DNA of 64,000 bases from Gambelia wislizenii (GCA_030847615.1 JAUMIR010000003.1:289472265-289536264); one strand, 5' to 3'; numbered from the stretch's first letter, positions 34,838-46,765 are shown. Notes: a model not told the origin generated them from the sequence alone. Made by a program: numbers and translations.

Positions 34838-35320
34838 ATGGCACCGAAGAAGACCAACAGGAAATGCTCTCTCATGGACACACAGCCCCAATCTGATACT
34901 GAGCCTATTCCTGACAGGGTGGAGGCAGGACTGCTGGATCAGGGGCAAGGGACTAGCACCAACACAGTTCCGGTGCAGGATCCCAGACCCCCTATTGTGG
35001 TTTTCAGTCCACTGGTGCCTACCATAGCTGACGTCATGGGTGCATTGTCTGTCCTGATGTAGCGGGTGGACAAAATTGACCACTTGGGGCAGGCTAGGAG
35101 CCAGGTCCTGCCCACCACTGAGGTGGCGGCAAATAGGGGGGAGCCAGACACATCATCCAGCATGGGCGCAGCCAGTGGCAGCGGGTGGTCCCAGAGGTGC
35201 AGATCCAGAGATAGGAGGTCCAGAGAGAGGAGTGATTTGAGGGATTCCAGACACTTGGACTCATGTGACTCATCATCTCAACAAAGCAGTGGGTCACAGA
35301 GGGGGAGGAGCCTGAGTTGA
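34838..35320 (+). pseudogene. Ngaro copy B Gag, N-terminal part
   Basis: Starts at ATG 34838 with MAPKKTNRKCS. PTIADVMGALSVL at about residue 63 aligns with PTLADVMGVLSVV of copy C. A TAG follows (35060-35062), then the same frame continues with a Ser/Arg-rich stretch (SGWSQRCRSRDRRSRERSD) matching SSWSRRSRSKERSGSRESG of copy C, and stops at 35320. Gag would coat the element RNA. The lengths agree with copy C up to the Ser/Arg region. One in-frame stop and a frameshift before 35568 make it defective. Confidence 0.7.
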
Positions 35321-35567
35321 AAATGCAGTCGGTCTCATCAATGGAAGGGGTTGAGGTCCAGTTCTGGTTCTTCTTCAGGTGAGCCTTCAGATGAGGACTA
35401 CAGTAAAATCATTTACTGGGGAAAAGTCAAGCTGGGCTTACTGGGTGGGTCCTCAGGTTGAGGAAAGGCAGGGTGAAAGTGGAGCTGGAAAGGAGGGATG
35501 CAGGTAAGAACCCCCTGGGTGAGAAGCTCAGGGAAGCCAAGTCCAAGGAGGACCCCCAGGAGGCCAC

Positions 35568-36881
35568 TTGGACTGGAAGGTCCATTCCAAGATCCTACAG
35601 GGGTACTACATGGATATCTTCTTGATTGATCGACCACCGGGGGAGGAAGCAAGCATCCATAAGGGGGCTAAGAAGGAGAGTGAAAAGGCCAGCTCAGAGA
35701 CAGTGGAATGCACCTTTGCCAACTGGCTGAGCTGGTACACAGTTTTCATGGGAGTGGTGGCCCTGGTTTTTCCAGAGTGGGCTTCGCACTTGCTCAACCA
35801 CCTTCAGCAGGTATTGAATGTAAGGGTGCACGCCGGGGATGAGAATGCCATTCTGTATGATGTGGAATGCAGAAAAATTACCCATGGACAGGTGGGAAAC
35901 CATCAACTACCCCACCTGGTTGTTGGCCACAGGGCCCAGCAGGAGGGGAAAAGGGGAGGCCTCCAAGGATCCCAAGAAAAAGGAGGGAAAAAACCAGTTT
36001 GTTGGGAGTACAATGGAGGTAAGTGCACCAGGTTCAGATGCTGGTTTGACCACGTGTGTGACAGTTGTGGGGTGGTCACGCGAAAGTGCATTGCTCTAGG
36101 CATGCTGGGGGAGGGCAGTCCTTTCAGAACGGTCACCCTGACTCATCTGGTGCCAGAAAGGAGGCTGGGTCCGGCAACAGCACCAGCACAAACAACGCAA
36201 AGTAAGGTGAGTTGTGGGGCCACGATGGTGGGTCACATGGCCTTCACGCTGGTGAAGCTGGAGGCCATGAGACCTCTTCTAACAGCCTATCCCAACAGGG
36301 AGGCAGCAGCCTACTTAGCAGAAGGTTTTGAACATGGTTTTTGCATCCCATTTGTAGATTCCAGGGAAGCATCTACCTCGGGTAACTTAAAATCTGCAGC
36401 ACAGTTGCCCAAGGTGCTTGCATGCAAGATAGACAAAGAAAGGGATGCTGGTTGCATTGCAGGCCCATTTGAAGCACCTCCCATGCTCAACCTGCGCATA
36501 TCACCACTGGAGGTAGTGCCCCAAAAAGCCCAGGGAGAATACCTCCTCATTCACCACCTGTCATACCCCAAAGGGTCATCGGTCAATGATGCTATCCCAC
36601 CAGAGCTCTGCATGGTGAGGTACGCATCATTAGATCAAGAGGTACAGCTCCTTCAAACATGCGGAAAGGGGGAACTCATGGTGAAATGTGACATACAATC
36701 GGCATTCAGATTGCTTCCAGTCCACCCGGATGACCATTGCCTGTTGGGTTTCAAATTTAGGGACAGATGGTACTACGACATGGCCCTGCTCATGGGTTGC
36801 TCCATCAGCTGTGCGGCCTTTGAAGCCTTCAGCACATTCATGGAATGGGCTCTTCAGCACAGGTTGGGGTCCAAGTTCTAG
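35568..36881 (+). pseudogene. Ngaro copy B Gag zinc region fused to truncated RT
   Basis: A 437-codon open frame. Residues about 20-120 are Gag C-terminal domain (FANWLSWYTVFMGVVALVFP). Residues about 143-172 are the zinc knuckle (CWEYNGGKCTRFRCWFDHVC). From about residue 220 it reads as DIRS/Ngaro-type RT: PLEVVPQKAQGEYLLIHHLS, VNDAIPPELCMVRYASLDQE, motif A as VKCDIQSAFRLLPVHPDDHC, then DMALLMGCSISCAAFEAFST (motif B region). It stops with TAG at 36879, before YxDD. Gag and RT share one frame with no stop between them, so a Gag-RT fusion is possible in this lineage, though an indel may also have joined them. The first codon is not a true start. Confidence 0.75.
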
Positions 36882-37340
36882 CTCAAGTTCACAGAGAACC
36901 CCTCCCCTCCCCATTGGTTAACCTTACTTTGTTTGCAGGGGAGGAGAGAGTGTCTGGCAGGTTGGCTTGGCCATCACCTCCCTCCTCCGTGAGAGTCGGA
37001 AGCGTCCGACTAGCAGCCATTGTCCAACATTGGTTGGGTTAATGAAGGGATCACGACCTATGCATAATTGCCAACCATTTTTGCATTGCAAGTTGCGGCC
37101 ATTTATTGCCAATTATGTTTATCTACTAACATGTACTTAACCTTTGTTTCCGAATATGTAACCAATACATTTATTAATCAACTTCAAGTGTGTGCATCTT
37201 CCTTGAGCTGGGGGTTTGTACGGTCTGGGTCCACAAGTCAAAAAGGCAGTATGGTGGTGGCGGCCGCTTGCTTTGCTAACAAGCCCTGCCCCCAGTGCTC
37301 ATTCAGCCAATCAGATAGGTGTTTCCTCTCCTGTGGGCAA

Positions 37341-38759
37341 GTGAATCAGATCAACTTGCTTGTCCTACAGAGCAGAAATATGCACCCTCTCATTTTTTAA
37401 AAAAAAGATGGGGAAAGCCACAAAGGCTTTTCTGGCAACGTTTTTGCCGGTTTTGGCTCCCCTCCTTCACAATATGGAAAAATCAGGCAGAATGCCATTA
37501 AGACAGGTAGGATTCTCCTTGCATTCTGTGAGGAGTTTTTTTTTTTAATCATTTGGACAACCCCACTGTCTCAAATAACAGCTGTGTCATAGTTAAGGAA
37601 ATCTGGCACCTAATGTCTAAATATGGTACTGCAGGTTTCAGGAAGATTTATCTTGACTAATAACATGGTCTCTTGGGAATCTCTCATTCATAGGTTTGTC
37701 ATAAGTTGAAACCAACTTGACAACATATAACAACAATGCAAGATTATTTATTGTGCTTAAACTCAAATCCCCCTATGTGCATACTCCGTGGTTGTCTAGT
37801 ATGCATAACAAGTTTCAGATGTCGAGGTTTCATGTTTTTGGAGCTACAGTATATACAGATAGAAATATACATCTTAATTAGTATAATATAGCCAAGTTCA
37901 CTTTTTCTTACTTTTTTTCCAAGTTCAAGTTTGTGTGTTAAACTATGCATTTTTTTCTTTAGAAGGAAGGATCTGAGTGAGTACATGGATTCCAGATCAT
38001 GGCAGTCTCACTGGGAGTTGCTTCTGAGTAAGTGTGCTTAGCATAGTCTCCATATAGTAACAAAGTTACTCAAACTCTAGTTTTCAATACTTAAAGAATT
38101 CTTGGTTTGTAGATCAGTGACCTGAAAGATTACAACACAGTAACTTTAGAGGAGCTGTTCTGGTTTATTGTGCATCAAATCTAGCTGAAAAATTCATGAC
38201 ACTTTCAATTATACAACAAAGTGTACTCTTCCACTAACTCATTTTTAACAAGGCTGATGCATCACATTATATTTTGAACAGTATCAAGGAGGAGAAGATA
38301 ATAGAAGCCTGTTTTTCAAGCCAGACAGTTGTAAGAAATATGGCACTTCAGAATGACCAGAGCAAGGGAATTTTTGCAAGTCACTTCTCTTCAAAACCTT
38401 TATCCAAGATTACTGCTACTTAAGAAACAAATTGGTAGCTTCAATAGTATGTTAATTTCAAACTACAATATAACCTATTATGATTATTGTGGAGAATCAT
38501 TATTACAACATCATCGTTTATAAAATACTAACTTATTCCAACAGACACACAAGTCTTCTGAAATGGCATGGTTTATAACTGTGAAAAGCCACTATAAGGA
38601 TATAAGGCAGAGATGACCTACTATGGCCCTCCAGATGTTGTTAAATTGCACCTTTCAGCAGTCGCAGCCACTACAGCCAGTGGTGGAGAATTGTGGGAGT
38701 TGCAGTTCAACAACATCTGCATAGCCACACAATACACAATTCTAGCTCATGGGGTAAGG
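37341..38759. other. Gene-free stretch with SINE tail and MITE
   Basis: 37668-37735 is a plus-strand SINE/BovB 3' tail ('gtcataagttgaaaccaact' plus (CAA)n). 38620-38720 is a palindromic hAT-like MITE ('ccctccagatgttgttaaat' facing 'gttcaacaacatctg'). The rest is unassigned. Confidence 0.5.
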
Positions 38760-39931
38760 TGAAGAGTACCTTGATTTCAGTAAGGCCTTTGACAAGGTTC
38801 CCCATGACATTCTTGCAAACAAGCTTGTAGAATGTGGGCTAGACAAGTTAACTGTTCAATGGATTTGTAACTGGTTGACCAGCCAGACCCAAAGGGGGCT
38901 CAGCAGTGGCTCCTCTTCATCTTGGAAAGATGTGACCAGTGGGGTGCCACAGGGTTCTGTCCTGGGCCCAGTGCTATTCAACATCTTTATCAATGACTTG
39001 GATGAGGGAATTAGGGGCATACTTATCAAATTTGCAGATGACACCAAACTGGGAGGAGTAGCTAATACCCTAGAGGATAGGATCAAAATTCAGAATGACC
39101 TGGATAGACTGGAGAGCTGGGCCAAAGCTAACAAAATGAAATTCAATACGGAGAAATGTAAAGTACTGCATTTAGGGCAGAAAAATGAAATGCATAAATA
39201 TAGGATGGGAGAGACCTGGCTGAATGAGACTACGTGCGAAAGGGATGTAGGAGTCCTAGTAGACCACAAGTTGAACATGAGCCAGCAGTGTGATGCGGCA
39301 GCTAAAAAGGCCAATGCAATTTTGGGCTGTATCAATAGAAGTATAGTGTCTAGATCAAGGGAAGTAATAGTGCCACTCTATTCTACCTTGGTCAGACCTC
39401 ACTTAGAATACTGTGTCCAGTTCTGGGCACCACAATTCAGAAAGGATATTGACAAATTGGAGCGTGTCCAGAGAAGGGCAACTAAAATGGTGAAAGGTCT
39501 GGAAACGATGCCTTATGAGGAGAGACTTAGGGAGCTGGGTATGTTTAGCCTGGAAAAAAGACGGTTAAGAGGCGATATGATAGCCCTGTTTAAGTATTTG
39601 AAGGGATGTCACGCTGAGGATGGAGCAAGCTTGTTTTCTGCTGCTCCAGAGACTGGAACACGGAGCAATGGGTGCAAGCTCCAGGAACAGAGATTCCACC
39701 TCAACATTAGGAGGAACTTTTTGACAGTAAGAGCTGTTCAGCAGTGGAACACACTCCCTCGGAGCATGGTGGGGTCTCCTTCCTTGGAGGTCTTTAAACA
39801 GAGGCTGGATTGCCATCTGTCGGGTATGCTTTGATCAAGATTTCCTGCGTGGCAGGGGGGTTGGACTGGATGGCCCTCGTGGTCTCTTCCAACTCTGCAA
39901 TTCTATGATTCTATGATTCTATGATTCTATA
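38760..39931 (+). mobile_element. CR1 LINE, 5'-truncated, with 3' end
   Basis: After the RT frame comes the CR1 3' UTR ('ggcagggggg ttggactgg', 'ctcttccaactctgcaattc') and four ATTCTATG octamers (39899-39931). Confidence 0.9.
38767..39834 (+). pseudogene. CR1 ORF2, reverse transcriptase half, frame intact
   Basis: Open without a stop for about 355 codons to TGA at 39832. It has RT motif A as YLDFSKAFDKVPHDI (38767-), motif B as SGVPQGSVLGPVLFNIFIND, and the active-site motif FADDTKL (about 39030). The thumb and the C-terminal CR1 blocks follow: [60 protein letters not shown] and HLSGML at the end. The endonuclease and the N-terminal RT are missing, so this is a 5'-truncated insertion without a start codon. 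An unbroken frame suggests a fairly young copy. The annotated start within it is only a TTG. Confidence 0.9.
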
Positions 39932-39954
39932 AGGGCCTTCTTCTACTGTTTAAC

Positions 39955-40080
39955 CCAGTAGTGGGGGACACATAGACCTCCAGATATTACTCAACTTTAG
40001 CTCCCATCAGCCCTAACCAACTTAGCCAATGGTAAGGCATTACAGTAATTGCTGTACAGTAACCATCTCAAGGGCCACAT
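39955..40080. mobile_element. hAT-like MITE
   Basis: 'gacctccagatattactcaa' with 'agctcccatcagccctaacc' and 'agccaatggtaaggcattac' is the same core family as the scraps at 3770 and 8710. The right part 'aaccatctcaagggccacat' completes it. Confidence 0.55.
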
Positions 40081-40189
40081 ATTTCCCCTTCCTGGTTTAA
40101 CCCACTCTCCTAGATATAGTTATATTCAACAAATAGCCATAAACTCTCAGGAGGACTGCCCTCCCACTTTGGAAGACAATGCCACACAA

Positions 40190-41100
40190 AAAATTTTGGT
40201 GTAATAAAAGGTCACAACTTTATTTATTATAGAAATTTGTAACATAGCAGCAAAATGGGACATGCCATCACTTCCCTTCAGGAGGCCCAATCAAGGGAAA
40301 CCTCTCTTTGGGTAATTACATCCTGGTTCAGAACTGTGAATGCTCAGATATCATGATTCATTTTCACCAGATCTCCCTGAAAAGCAACAGGGATTTCCAA
40401 ATGAGCCCCTACAAGTGGTACTGGTTAATAGTCTTGGGGATGGGTCCTGCCTGGGACAAGGAATCACCTCATTTCTCCTCTGAAGTTGGCTGTCAATGAG
40501 AGGTATTTAGGGCAGAATCCTTAGCCATCTAGTGCCTCAGGGATGACACTCAGCCAGTATTGACAGAAATAAATGCCAAACAACCAAGTCACCAATTAGC
40601 AAAGAGTAGGCAAAAAAGCTGTCTCTCAAGCCAATCAGGGCACAACCAAAAAATTCTACACAACCACAAAAGGGAACTAGAACAGCCAAGCTATATTAGG
40701 AAGAACAGGTAGGGCCACCAGTGAGAAATGGGGCCAGCATCTTGGCCATGTTGCCTTATATAAATGAGTGCATTCCAATACAATACAGAACCTGCATTAT
40801 CAAAGTGTGCACCAGTGTTGTCTTCCAGCCAATGGGCAGGGAGAGCAAACTACGTTCAATTAAAAGCAGGGGGGAGTGGGATTCCTTTAGTAATGAGTCA
40901 AATGCTTCATAAAGCAAGACAGGACCAATACAATATGGGACACCTTCCTTAGTCTTGAGATAGTCCATATTACCCAGCTGGATTTTAACCCAAAGGATCA
41001 AGGAAAAGTGTGGGTGCCTTGTGAGTAAGCTGTAAGCAAGCACAATTTGTGACGTTTGTGGAATGTCATTTCTCATTTGGGTACATATCTGTGAAAGAAT
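40190..41100 (-). other. Possible terminal repeat of an unidentified retroelement
   Basis: On the minus strand there is a TATA-like TTATATAAGG (complement of about 40752-40762). About 540 bp downstream is AATAAATAAAG (complement of about 40211-40222) followed by 'tgaccttttattacacc', similar in style to the 3' end of Ngaro copy D ('aataaataaagaccctttat'). No coding sequence. It may be the 3' end of the minus-strand Ngaro copy C or a solo LTR. Confidence 0.3.
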
Positions 41101-41589
41101 AAGACTTAGCTTCTAATTTCCTGTCCTTGAGTTTGAGCCACTAAGAAAAAAAAAACCTTAACTCTGGCCTTAAACAAGCAGAAGTTTGAACCAGATGGCC
41201 AGGAGATCCACTACTGTGAGAGAGGTGAATCCACTTTTGAGTTTACCATCACCCTTCCTGAATTGAATGGGAGATGTGCCAGTGCCAGACCTCTAAAAGG
41301 ACGGGGTCCACAATTGGGACAGATTACATTCCCACCAGCTGTGGGAGAGATGGTGCTAAAATCAGGAGTGGATGTGCTGCTCCCCTTGGGGGGGGGCATT
41401 AGCTTCCCATGGTTTTGATTGCTGAGTGTAATTAAAGTAACAGTTAAAGTTAACCACCATAAGTTATGAACTCTCGTTTTCATCATAGTAGTAAATGTTC
41501 TGAATTGTTATAAAATGTCTGTTATTCTATAATTATCCTGCATAGATCTCTTTCATTCTTATTTTAAAAAATCGTAATACATTACAATA

Positions 41590-41816
41590 CAATTGGACCC
41601 CTGTGTCTGTGGAACCAATATTCACAGTTTCAGTTATCCATGGGACACAAAATAGGGACACATACATGAAGTTGTGCTGGAAAATGCCTCCAGTGAAACT
41701 CTATGTGATGTTTTTACCAGAAGTCCTTTATTTTAATAAGGTTCACTGTTACTGCAGTTTCTGGTATCAGTGTTATGTCTCGGAATCAAACCCCTGTGGA
41801 TATAGGGCTCCAGCTG
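41590..41816. mobile_element. Mariner-like MITE (diverged)
   Basis: TA-flanked, left end CAATTGGACCCCTGTGTCTG and right end 'cctgtggatatagggctccagctg'. Same terminal pattern as the 8240 family but a different interior. Confidence 0.55.
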
Positions 41817-42164
41817 TATATGCAACACTTTGGATAATGTAAAAATGTGAAGCATCCTTTTGAATGACTTTCAGCACTTACCTAAAGAACCGCAGCATGT
41901 TCTTCCCCAAACAGTTTCTTGTTTCCTAATCCCCCACCCTCACCCAGCAGCAACAGCAGTATTTGTTTTATTTGGTATTTTAGGTCCATAGTCATGGCTG
42001 ATAGATATAAATTAGTTACAATTAAAACACAATTAATTATCCCTATCTTTTTATTAAAAAAATGCTATTTTTGTTATTACAGTACTCATTTGCATTATAG
42101 TAATGATTTTTACATATACACTACCAACAAAGCTATGTAAGATAAAATAGTAGGTATACACACA

Positions 42165-43975
42165 CACCTGCTATAGCTCCAAAACCACGAGACTTGAGAG
42201 TCCTGAAAGCTTCCTGCATGGGCTCCACCTGCCGCTGAACCTGCTGCGCCACTGTGATGAGGAACCTTGGGATTCCGACCACCCCGATTCTCTGGAACCG
42301 CTCCTCTCCTTGGATCTGGAACGCCTGGACCAACTACTGCTACTGGGTGCACCTAGGCTGGAAGAGGTACTGGGGTCCCCTGCCTCAGGCGCCTCAGTGA
42401 CCCCAGGCATGGCAGCAGTACTACCAGAGGGGGCGTCCTTGTCCATTCTTTGAAGGACTACAGACAGGACCCCCATGACATCGGCTAGGGTGGGGGTTGA
42501 GTGGCCAAACGCCTCCACTGGAGGCCAGGGGGCTGAAGACTGGCTGTTGCCCCCCTGCTCTGGCTGCCCTACCCCCTCACTACTGACTGCCAGCTCCTCC
42601 TCCTGCAGGGGCCGCGCCTCCGACACATGCTGTTGTTTTGATGTTCTCTTGGGCCCCATGGCAGCTGCAAAAGACCTCCCGACCCCCTTATATGGAAGGT
42701 GCTGTGTTCTGTGTATTGTGATGCTGAGGCTTGTGTAACTGTATTTGTTGTTGTTGTTTTTTTGAAACTTTATTCAAATGCCGGCTGCCGAACCACAGCC
42801 TGAAACCTGTAAAAACGGAACACTCCTGTCCATTACTGTCTTCTCCCCCCAACTGCAGCCCACATAATCCCCCATATGAGGGGGGTAAGAAGAGGGGTTG
42901 CCAAGCCCACCTATCCCCCCGCCCCCAGGCCCTACACCCCAGCAGACCCTGCCAGTGCCAACCTGACACCAAGCAAGCGGGACGTGAGGGGGAAGGGGGG
43001 AGGGGCAGAAGGCTGCACCCAGGACAGACCCCCCACCACTCCTAACGGAGCCAAAGACCACTGGAGGTGGAAAAGGGGGGATGGTGCCCATGATCCCCCA
43101 ACTTTCCTCCAGGCCTCCCCTCAGCCCCCATGAGCCAGCCTAGACCCAGCGCCAGCCTGCAGGTCCCAGCGCCGCCTTGCCACCAGTAATCCCCCCCTGG
43201 CATCCCGGTGAGGGCTGCTGCCAGACTGCCCTGGCCCTGGGGCAAAACACCCCCTCCGTGCTTGCTGTGGAGTGGCGCGGCATCTGCCGCCCACCCACCC
43301 CCGATCCCAAAGCCGAGCCGGAGGGCTTCCCCCCTGGCGGCTTGCACCCATGCAGCGCTGGCCTCAAAAGCCCGGCTCCCGGGGCCCCAACCTGGGAGAG
43401 GCATCCACCAGCGCGTGCAGAGGCAACCTCCTGGCCCCCCTTGCCCCGCAGCTGAGCCACGGGAGCCGGCACCGTGCCGCCTCAATGGCAGCCTGATTCC
43501 CTCCCATCTCCTTACCCCCAGTGCCCTAAACATCAGCAGCAGCCACTGCCAGAGCCCTGTGCCGGGCCGGCTGCCCAGCTTCGGCCACCATACCTTGCCT
43601 GGGGGTGGGAGGGGTCCCAGATACGGTCCTTTCTTCAGCCGCGACAGAGTAACCTGTTGCCGCCTACATCACAGCCTTGTTTCTGGGAGGGTTGCGACTG
43701 CACTTGGGCTTAAATAGCCCTGGTTCGCGCCCCTCCCTTGGCCAATCATGCCTTGCCCCCATTGGCTTCTTCCCTCCTCCTCCCTCCCAGCGTCAAAGGC
43801 CTCTTGGAAGGAGACAAGAAGATGGTGACCCCCACGGGCTCGCCATGTGGCCACCCTTCCCCCCCGCCAGGCTCGAGGCCGAGAGGGAGCGGGGGGGCAG
43901 GAGGGCTAGAAAGAAGGATGGACGGATGGGCTGCAAAACAGACCTCTGGCCACTGGCGAGCCCCCTTCTTCAACT
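42165..43975 (-). mobile_element. Ngaro-type YR retrotransposon, 5' end, copy C
   Basis: Minus strand: a GC- and C-rich 5' UTR from about 43975, Gag from 42659, cut off at about 42170. The UTR contains 'ggctatttaagcccaa' (about 43712), a TATA-like box close to 'ccaagggaggggcgcgaacc' (GC-box-like), the likely promoter of the element. The many long frames in 42.8-44.0 kb on both strands are a consequence of GC-rich UTR, not genes. Confidence 0.6.
42171..42659 (-). pseudogene. Ngaro copy C Gag, truncated
   Basis: Starts at ATG (complement of 42657-42659) with MGPKRTSKQQHVSEARPLQE. It contains an acidic stretch, the conserved PTLADVMGVLSVVLQRMDK block (about residues 75-93) and a Ser/Arg-rich region, then runs out of homology at the truncation. 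The start context agrees with copies A and B, which all begin M-A/G-x-K/R. The best guide to an intact Gag N-terminus in this window. It lacks the zinc knuckle and everything after it. Confidence 0.7.
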
Positions 43976-44251
43976 AGTATACAGGACACTCTGATTTTAG
44001 TCTACAATCTTAAAAGTTTGTAAAGATATCCTCAAGATCTCTCACCTAGGCATTGATGCCTAGGAAACTCACCTAGGCATTGATGAAAACACTGATTTTT
44101 TGTCTCCAATAAGTTCAAAGTCCCCAAAATTATTTATAATAGATGAAAAGAAAGTGAATTTTAGTGAGCTTGATGTCCGTTTTAATAATGTCTTGCTAAA
44201 CAGTGGATGGGCATGTTGTTAGTCCTGACCCCTCTGCACTCCACTTGGGCT

Positions 44252-44363
44252 GACCACTCCATTCCTGGCTGTCTCCTCAGAAGGGACCAGGTCTTTTGGG
44301 ATTAACCACTCTAACCCCAAAAGACCTGGCCCTCCTGAGGAGACAGCCAGGAATGGAGTGGTC
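44252..44363. repeat. Perfect-looking hairpin (inverted repeat)
   Basis: GACCACTCCATTCCTGGCTG at the left is mirrored by 'cagccaggaatggagtggtc' at the right. About 48-bp arms, one 3-nt bulge, and a loop of about 14 nt around 'attaaccactctaa'. Probably a small foldback or MITE. Confidence 0.7.
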
Positions 44364-44519
44364 ATCTTCTCCTTATCTGAAGTGGATTCCCACTGATTGG
44401 ATCTTCCTTCCAGTCGTTGATTGCTGCTGGCACCCATCTGTGTCACAGAGCACAATCAGATATGTTCGCTCACCATCTTGCTTTTCTCAGAAGTCCATTC
44501 TTCTGCACTGAATAAAAAG

Positions 44520-44995
44520 TGCTTGCAATGACATTTAGAGCCCTAAATGGCTTGGCTCCACAATACTTGAAGGAGTCCATCTCCCTGTCCAAGGACTGAA
44601 GTCAGCTGGAGAGGTCCTCTTTTGTGCTCCACCAGTGGGACCAATACTATGCAGGAAGACATGGGAGACAGTCTTCTTTGCTGTGGTGACCAAATTGTGG
44701 AGTGCCACTGGCTTCATTTAAGCACCAAGTAAAAACATAGCTTTTAAAATAAAGCCTTTGGGAGCCTCATTGATTTCTTTCAAGCTGTACATGTACATGG
44801 TTTAAAACTTATTTTTGCCTTTTAACCTGTTTTAACTTGTTAGATTAATACACTTTTATCCAGTCTAAACTATTCTTTTATATTTCAATTTTTTTTATTT
44901 TAAACTGTTTAAACTGATTGTATGTGTATTCCTCCCAGAGATCTTTTGCTATAGGGCAAGATGAATATTTAAAAATAAATAAAATAAAATAAATA
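44520..44995 (+). pseudogene. L2-type LINE 3' end
   Basis: 'gcaatgacatttagagccct aaatggcttg' followed by the FGVVTKLWSATG-like block ('gctgtggtgaccaaattgtgg') corresponds to the F..AAPRLWN region at the C-terminus of L2 ORF2. The AT-rich 3' UTR and an AAATAAAATAAA end follow (44970-44995). Heavily decayed. Confidence 0.55.
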
Positions 44996-45480
44996 TGCAA
45001 GACTCCTAGGAATACCAAAAAAAGATAAATACTTCTGCCATCTAAAGATACAGATGGCAGCCTTAATGCGTTTAATTAATGTGCTGCAAAAATGCAAGCA
45101 TCTTTTTCTCTCCCCTCTCCAATTCTGTGCAGGCAACAAAGAGCTGTCCACTGTCTTTCTGCATTTGTAGGTCGATAGTGCAAACATATTTAGCATGTTC
45201 CTTTGGAGTATAGCTTCCTTTGACAGGCAAAGTTTAATTTATGCCGACAAACAAAGTCCTTTCTAAGTTGAGGATTTATGTAAACAAGCAATAAAGGCTC
45301 TACTTTTGATGCCTCTAGTTAAAGAAAAAGCATTGTCAAGGTCAGTATCCTTCTAGGACTTAGATGCTAATATTTTATTGTTATTTGATGAGAGAAAGGC
45401 AAGTCTTCACTCTAGCAATTAAGAAAAGGCAAAAATCTGTTTTATTTCTTAAATTGATGTGGGAAAGAAAGCACAAGTCC

Positions 45481-45742
45481 ATAACTTTTATAGTTATGCT
45501 GTTGCTGTTGTGTGACTTCAAGTCATTCCCAACTCATGGAGACCCTAAGGGAAACCTACAATGGGGTTTTCTTGGCAAAATTTGTTTAGAGGAGGTTTGC
45601 CTTTGCCTTCCTGTGAGGCTGAGAGAGTATAACTTGCCCAAGTTCACCCAGTGGGTTTCCATGGCTGAGTGGGGATTCAAATTCTGCTCTTCAGAGTTGT
45701 AGTCCTATGCTCAAACCATTATACCATGCTGGCTCCCTGACT
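45481..45742 (-). mobile_element. tRNA-headed SINE with BovB-like tail
   Basis: Nearly full length: the minus head 'agccagcatggtataatggt' at high coordinate, the body 'ctctctcagcctcacaggaa', and the BovB-like tail 'ccatgagttgggaatgactt' ending at 'cacacaacagcaacagc'. Confidence 0.75.
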
Positions 45743-45994
45743 GGGATCAGTAATAGTAATAAGATAAGCAAGAAGATATTTCCCCATTTCAGCTTTCTTC
45801 TTTCTGCATTTCTAAAGAACTAACTTAATTTTTTTTATGTGTATCTCACGATGCTGCATGTGTAATTGCCCTGTAAAGTAGAAGCAGTTCTTTTAAGTGC
45901 AGAGTATTCATTTTGTACATAAAGAAGTAACATTAATACAATCTAGAAAATGGCAAAAATTTGAAGAAAAATATTCATTATCTCAGATATGAAG

Positions 45995-46110
45995 GTTTTG
46001 TTGTTATGTGCCTTCAAACTGTTTCTGACTTATGGAGAGCCTAAGGTGAACCTATCATGGGGGTTTTCTTGTTCAAAGGTGCCTTTTCCTTTTCCTTCCT
46101 CTCCACTTGA
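45995..46110 (-). mobile_element. SINE tail fragment, same family
   Basis: Only the BovB-like tail and part of the body remain ('gttgttatgtgccttcaaac', 'gagcctaaggtgaacctatc'). It breaks off after 'ggttttcttg'. Confidence 0.65.
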
Positions 46111-46765
46111 CTACATGCAGGGTAAAAATCTGGTTGAAAATTTGACATTTTTGGCCCGGAGCTGTGCTTGGGTTGCCTGTATGATATTCAGATCACTCTG
46201 GTCAAGGTTTAAGCACCACACCAACCTGGCCAAAACATCCAAATTGCCCCACTGTTTTGTTTTGTTTTGTTTTGTTTTTTTGCCCCTGCTATAGATCTAC
46301 TGCTTTTGCCTAGCCAGGCACATCTTCCCAAAGAGATCTATGCATACTTTTTAATAAGGAAGACTGCTGGCCTATGGTTGATCATTCTGAGTGTAAGAGG
46401 GAGAGACCATGTCCAGCACAGTTGATGATGCCTATGACCCTTAGAATGAGTAGCTGTATACTGGAAGTCTGCCTCCCCAGTGTCCATCTGCTTGTTTTGA
46501 GGTCAGAGGGAGTGATTGCAGAGTCGCTCCCTCTGAACTCAGAATGAGCACCATATGCCAGGAAGGAAAAAGTTGTGTGTGTGGTGAAATCAGCATATGG
46601 CTAATCATTCTGAGGGTCAGAGGCAGGGCTGGCTTAACCATACCACAAAATCAGCATCTGCATGGGGCCACACAGCCAGGGCAGCCCTGCCCACCCAGCC
46701 AGGGCCCTCTCACTCACCCTCCTCCTCTAAAAACCTCCTGCTGGCTTAAAAAAACCAGTGTCTCC

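Larger units (their letters stand above)
33700..37340 (+). mobile_element. Ngaro-type YR retrotransposon, internally deleted copy B
   Basis: A GC-rich 5' UTR (33700-34835, with 'ccaattggggtgggcctgcc' and 'ccttaaaaggtggctccatc'), Gag, then RT that ends just after motif B. From 36882 the sequence is non-coding and AT-richer ('tgcataattgccaaccattt'), taken as the element's 3' end. YxDD, RNase H, YR and hydrolase are all absent, so it is a non-autonomous derivative. The boundaries are approximate and rest on base composition. Confidence 0.65.

Noticed and set aside
42474..43977. Many long overlapping frames (up to 169 codons) on both strands
   Set aside because: They lie in a C/G-rich 5' UTR of Ngaro copy C, where stops are rare by composition. 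No domain, no consistent frame, and copies A and B do not conserve them.
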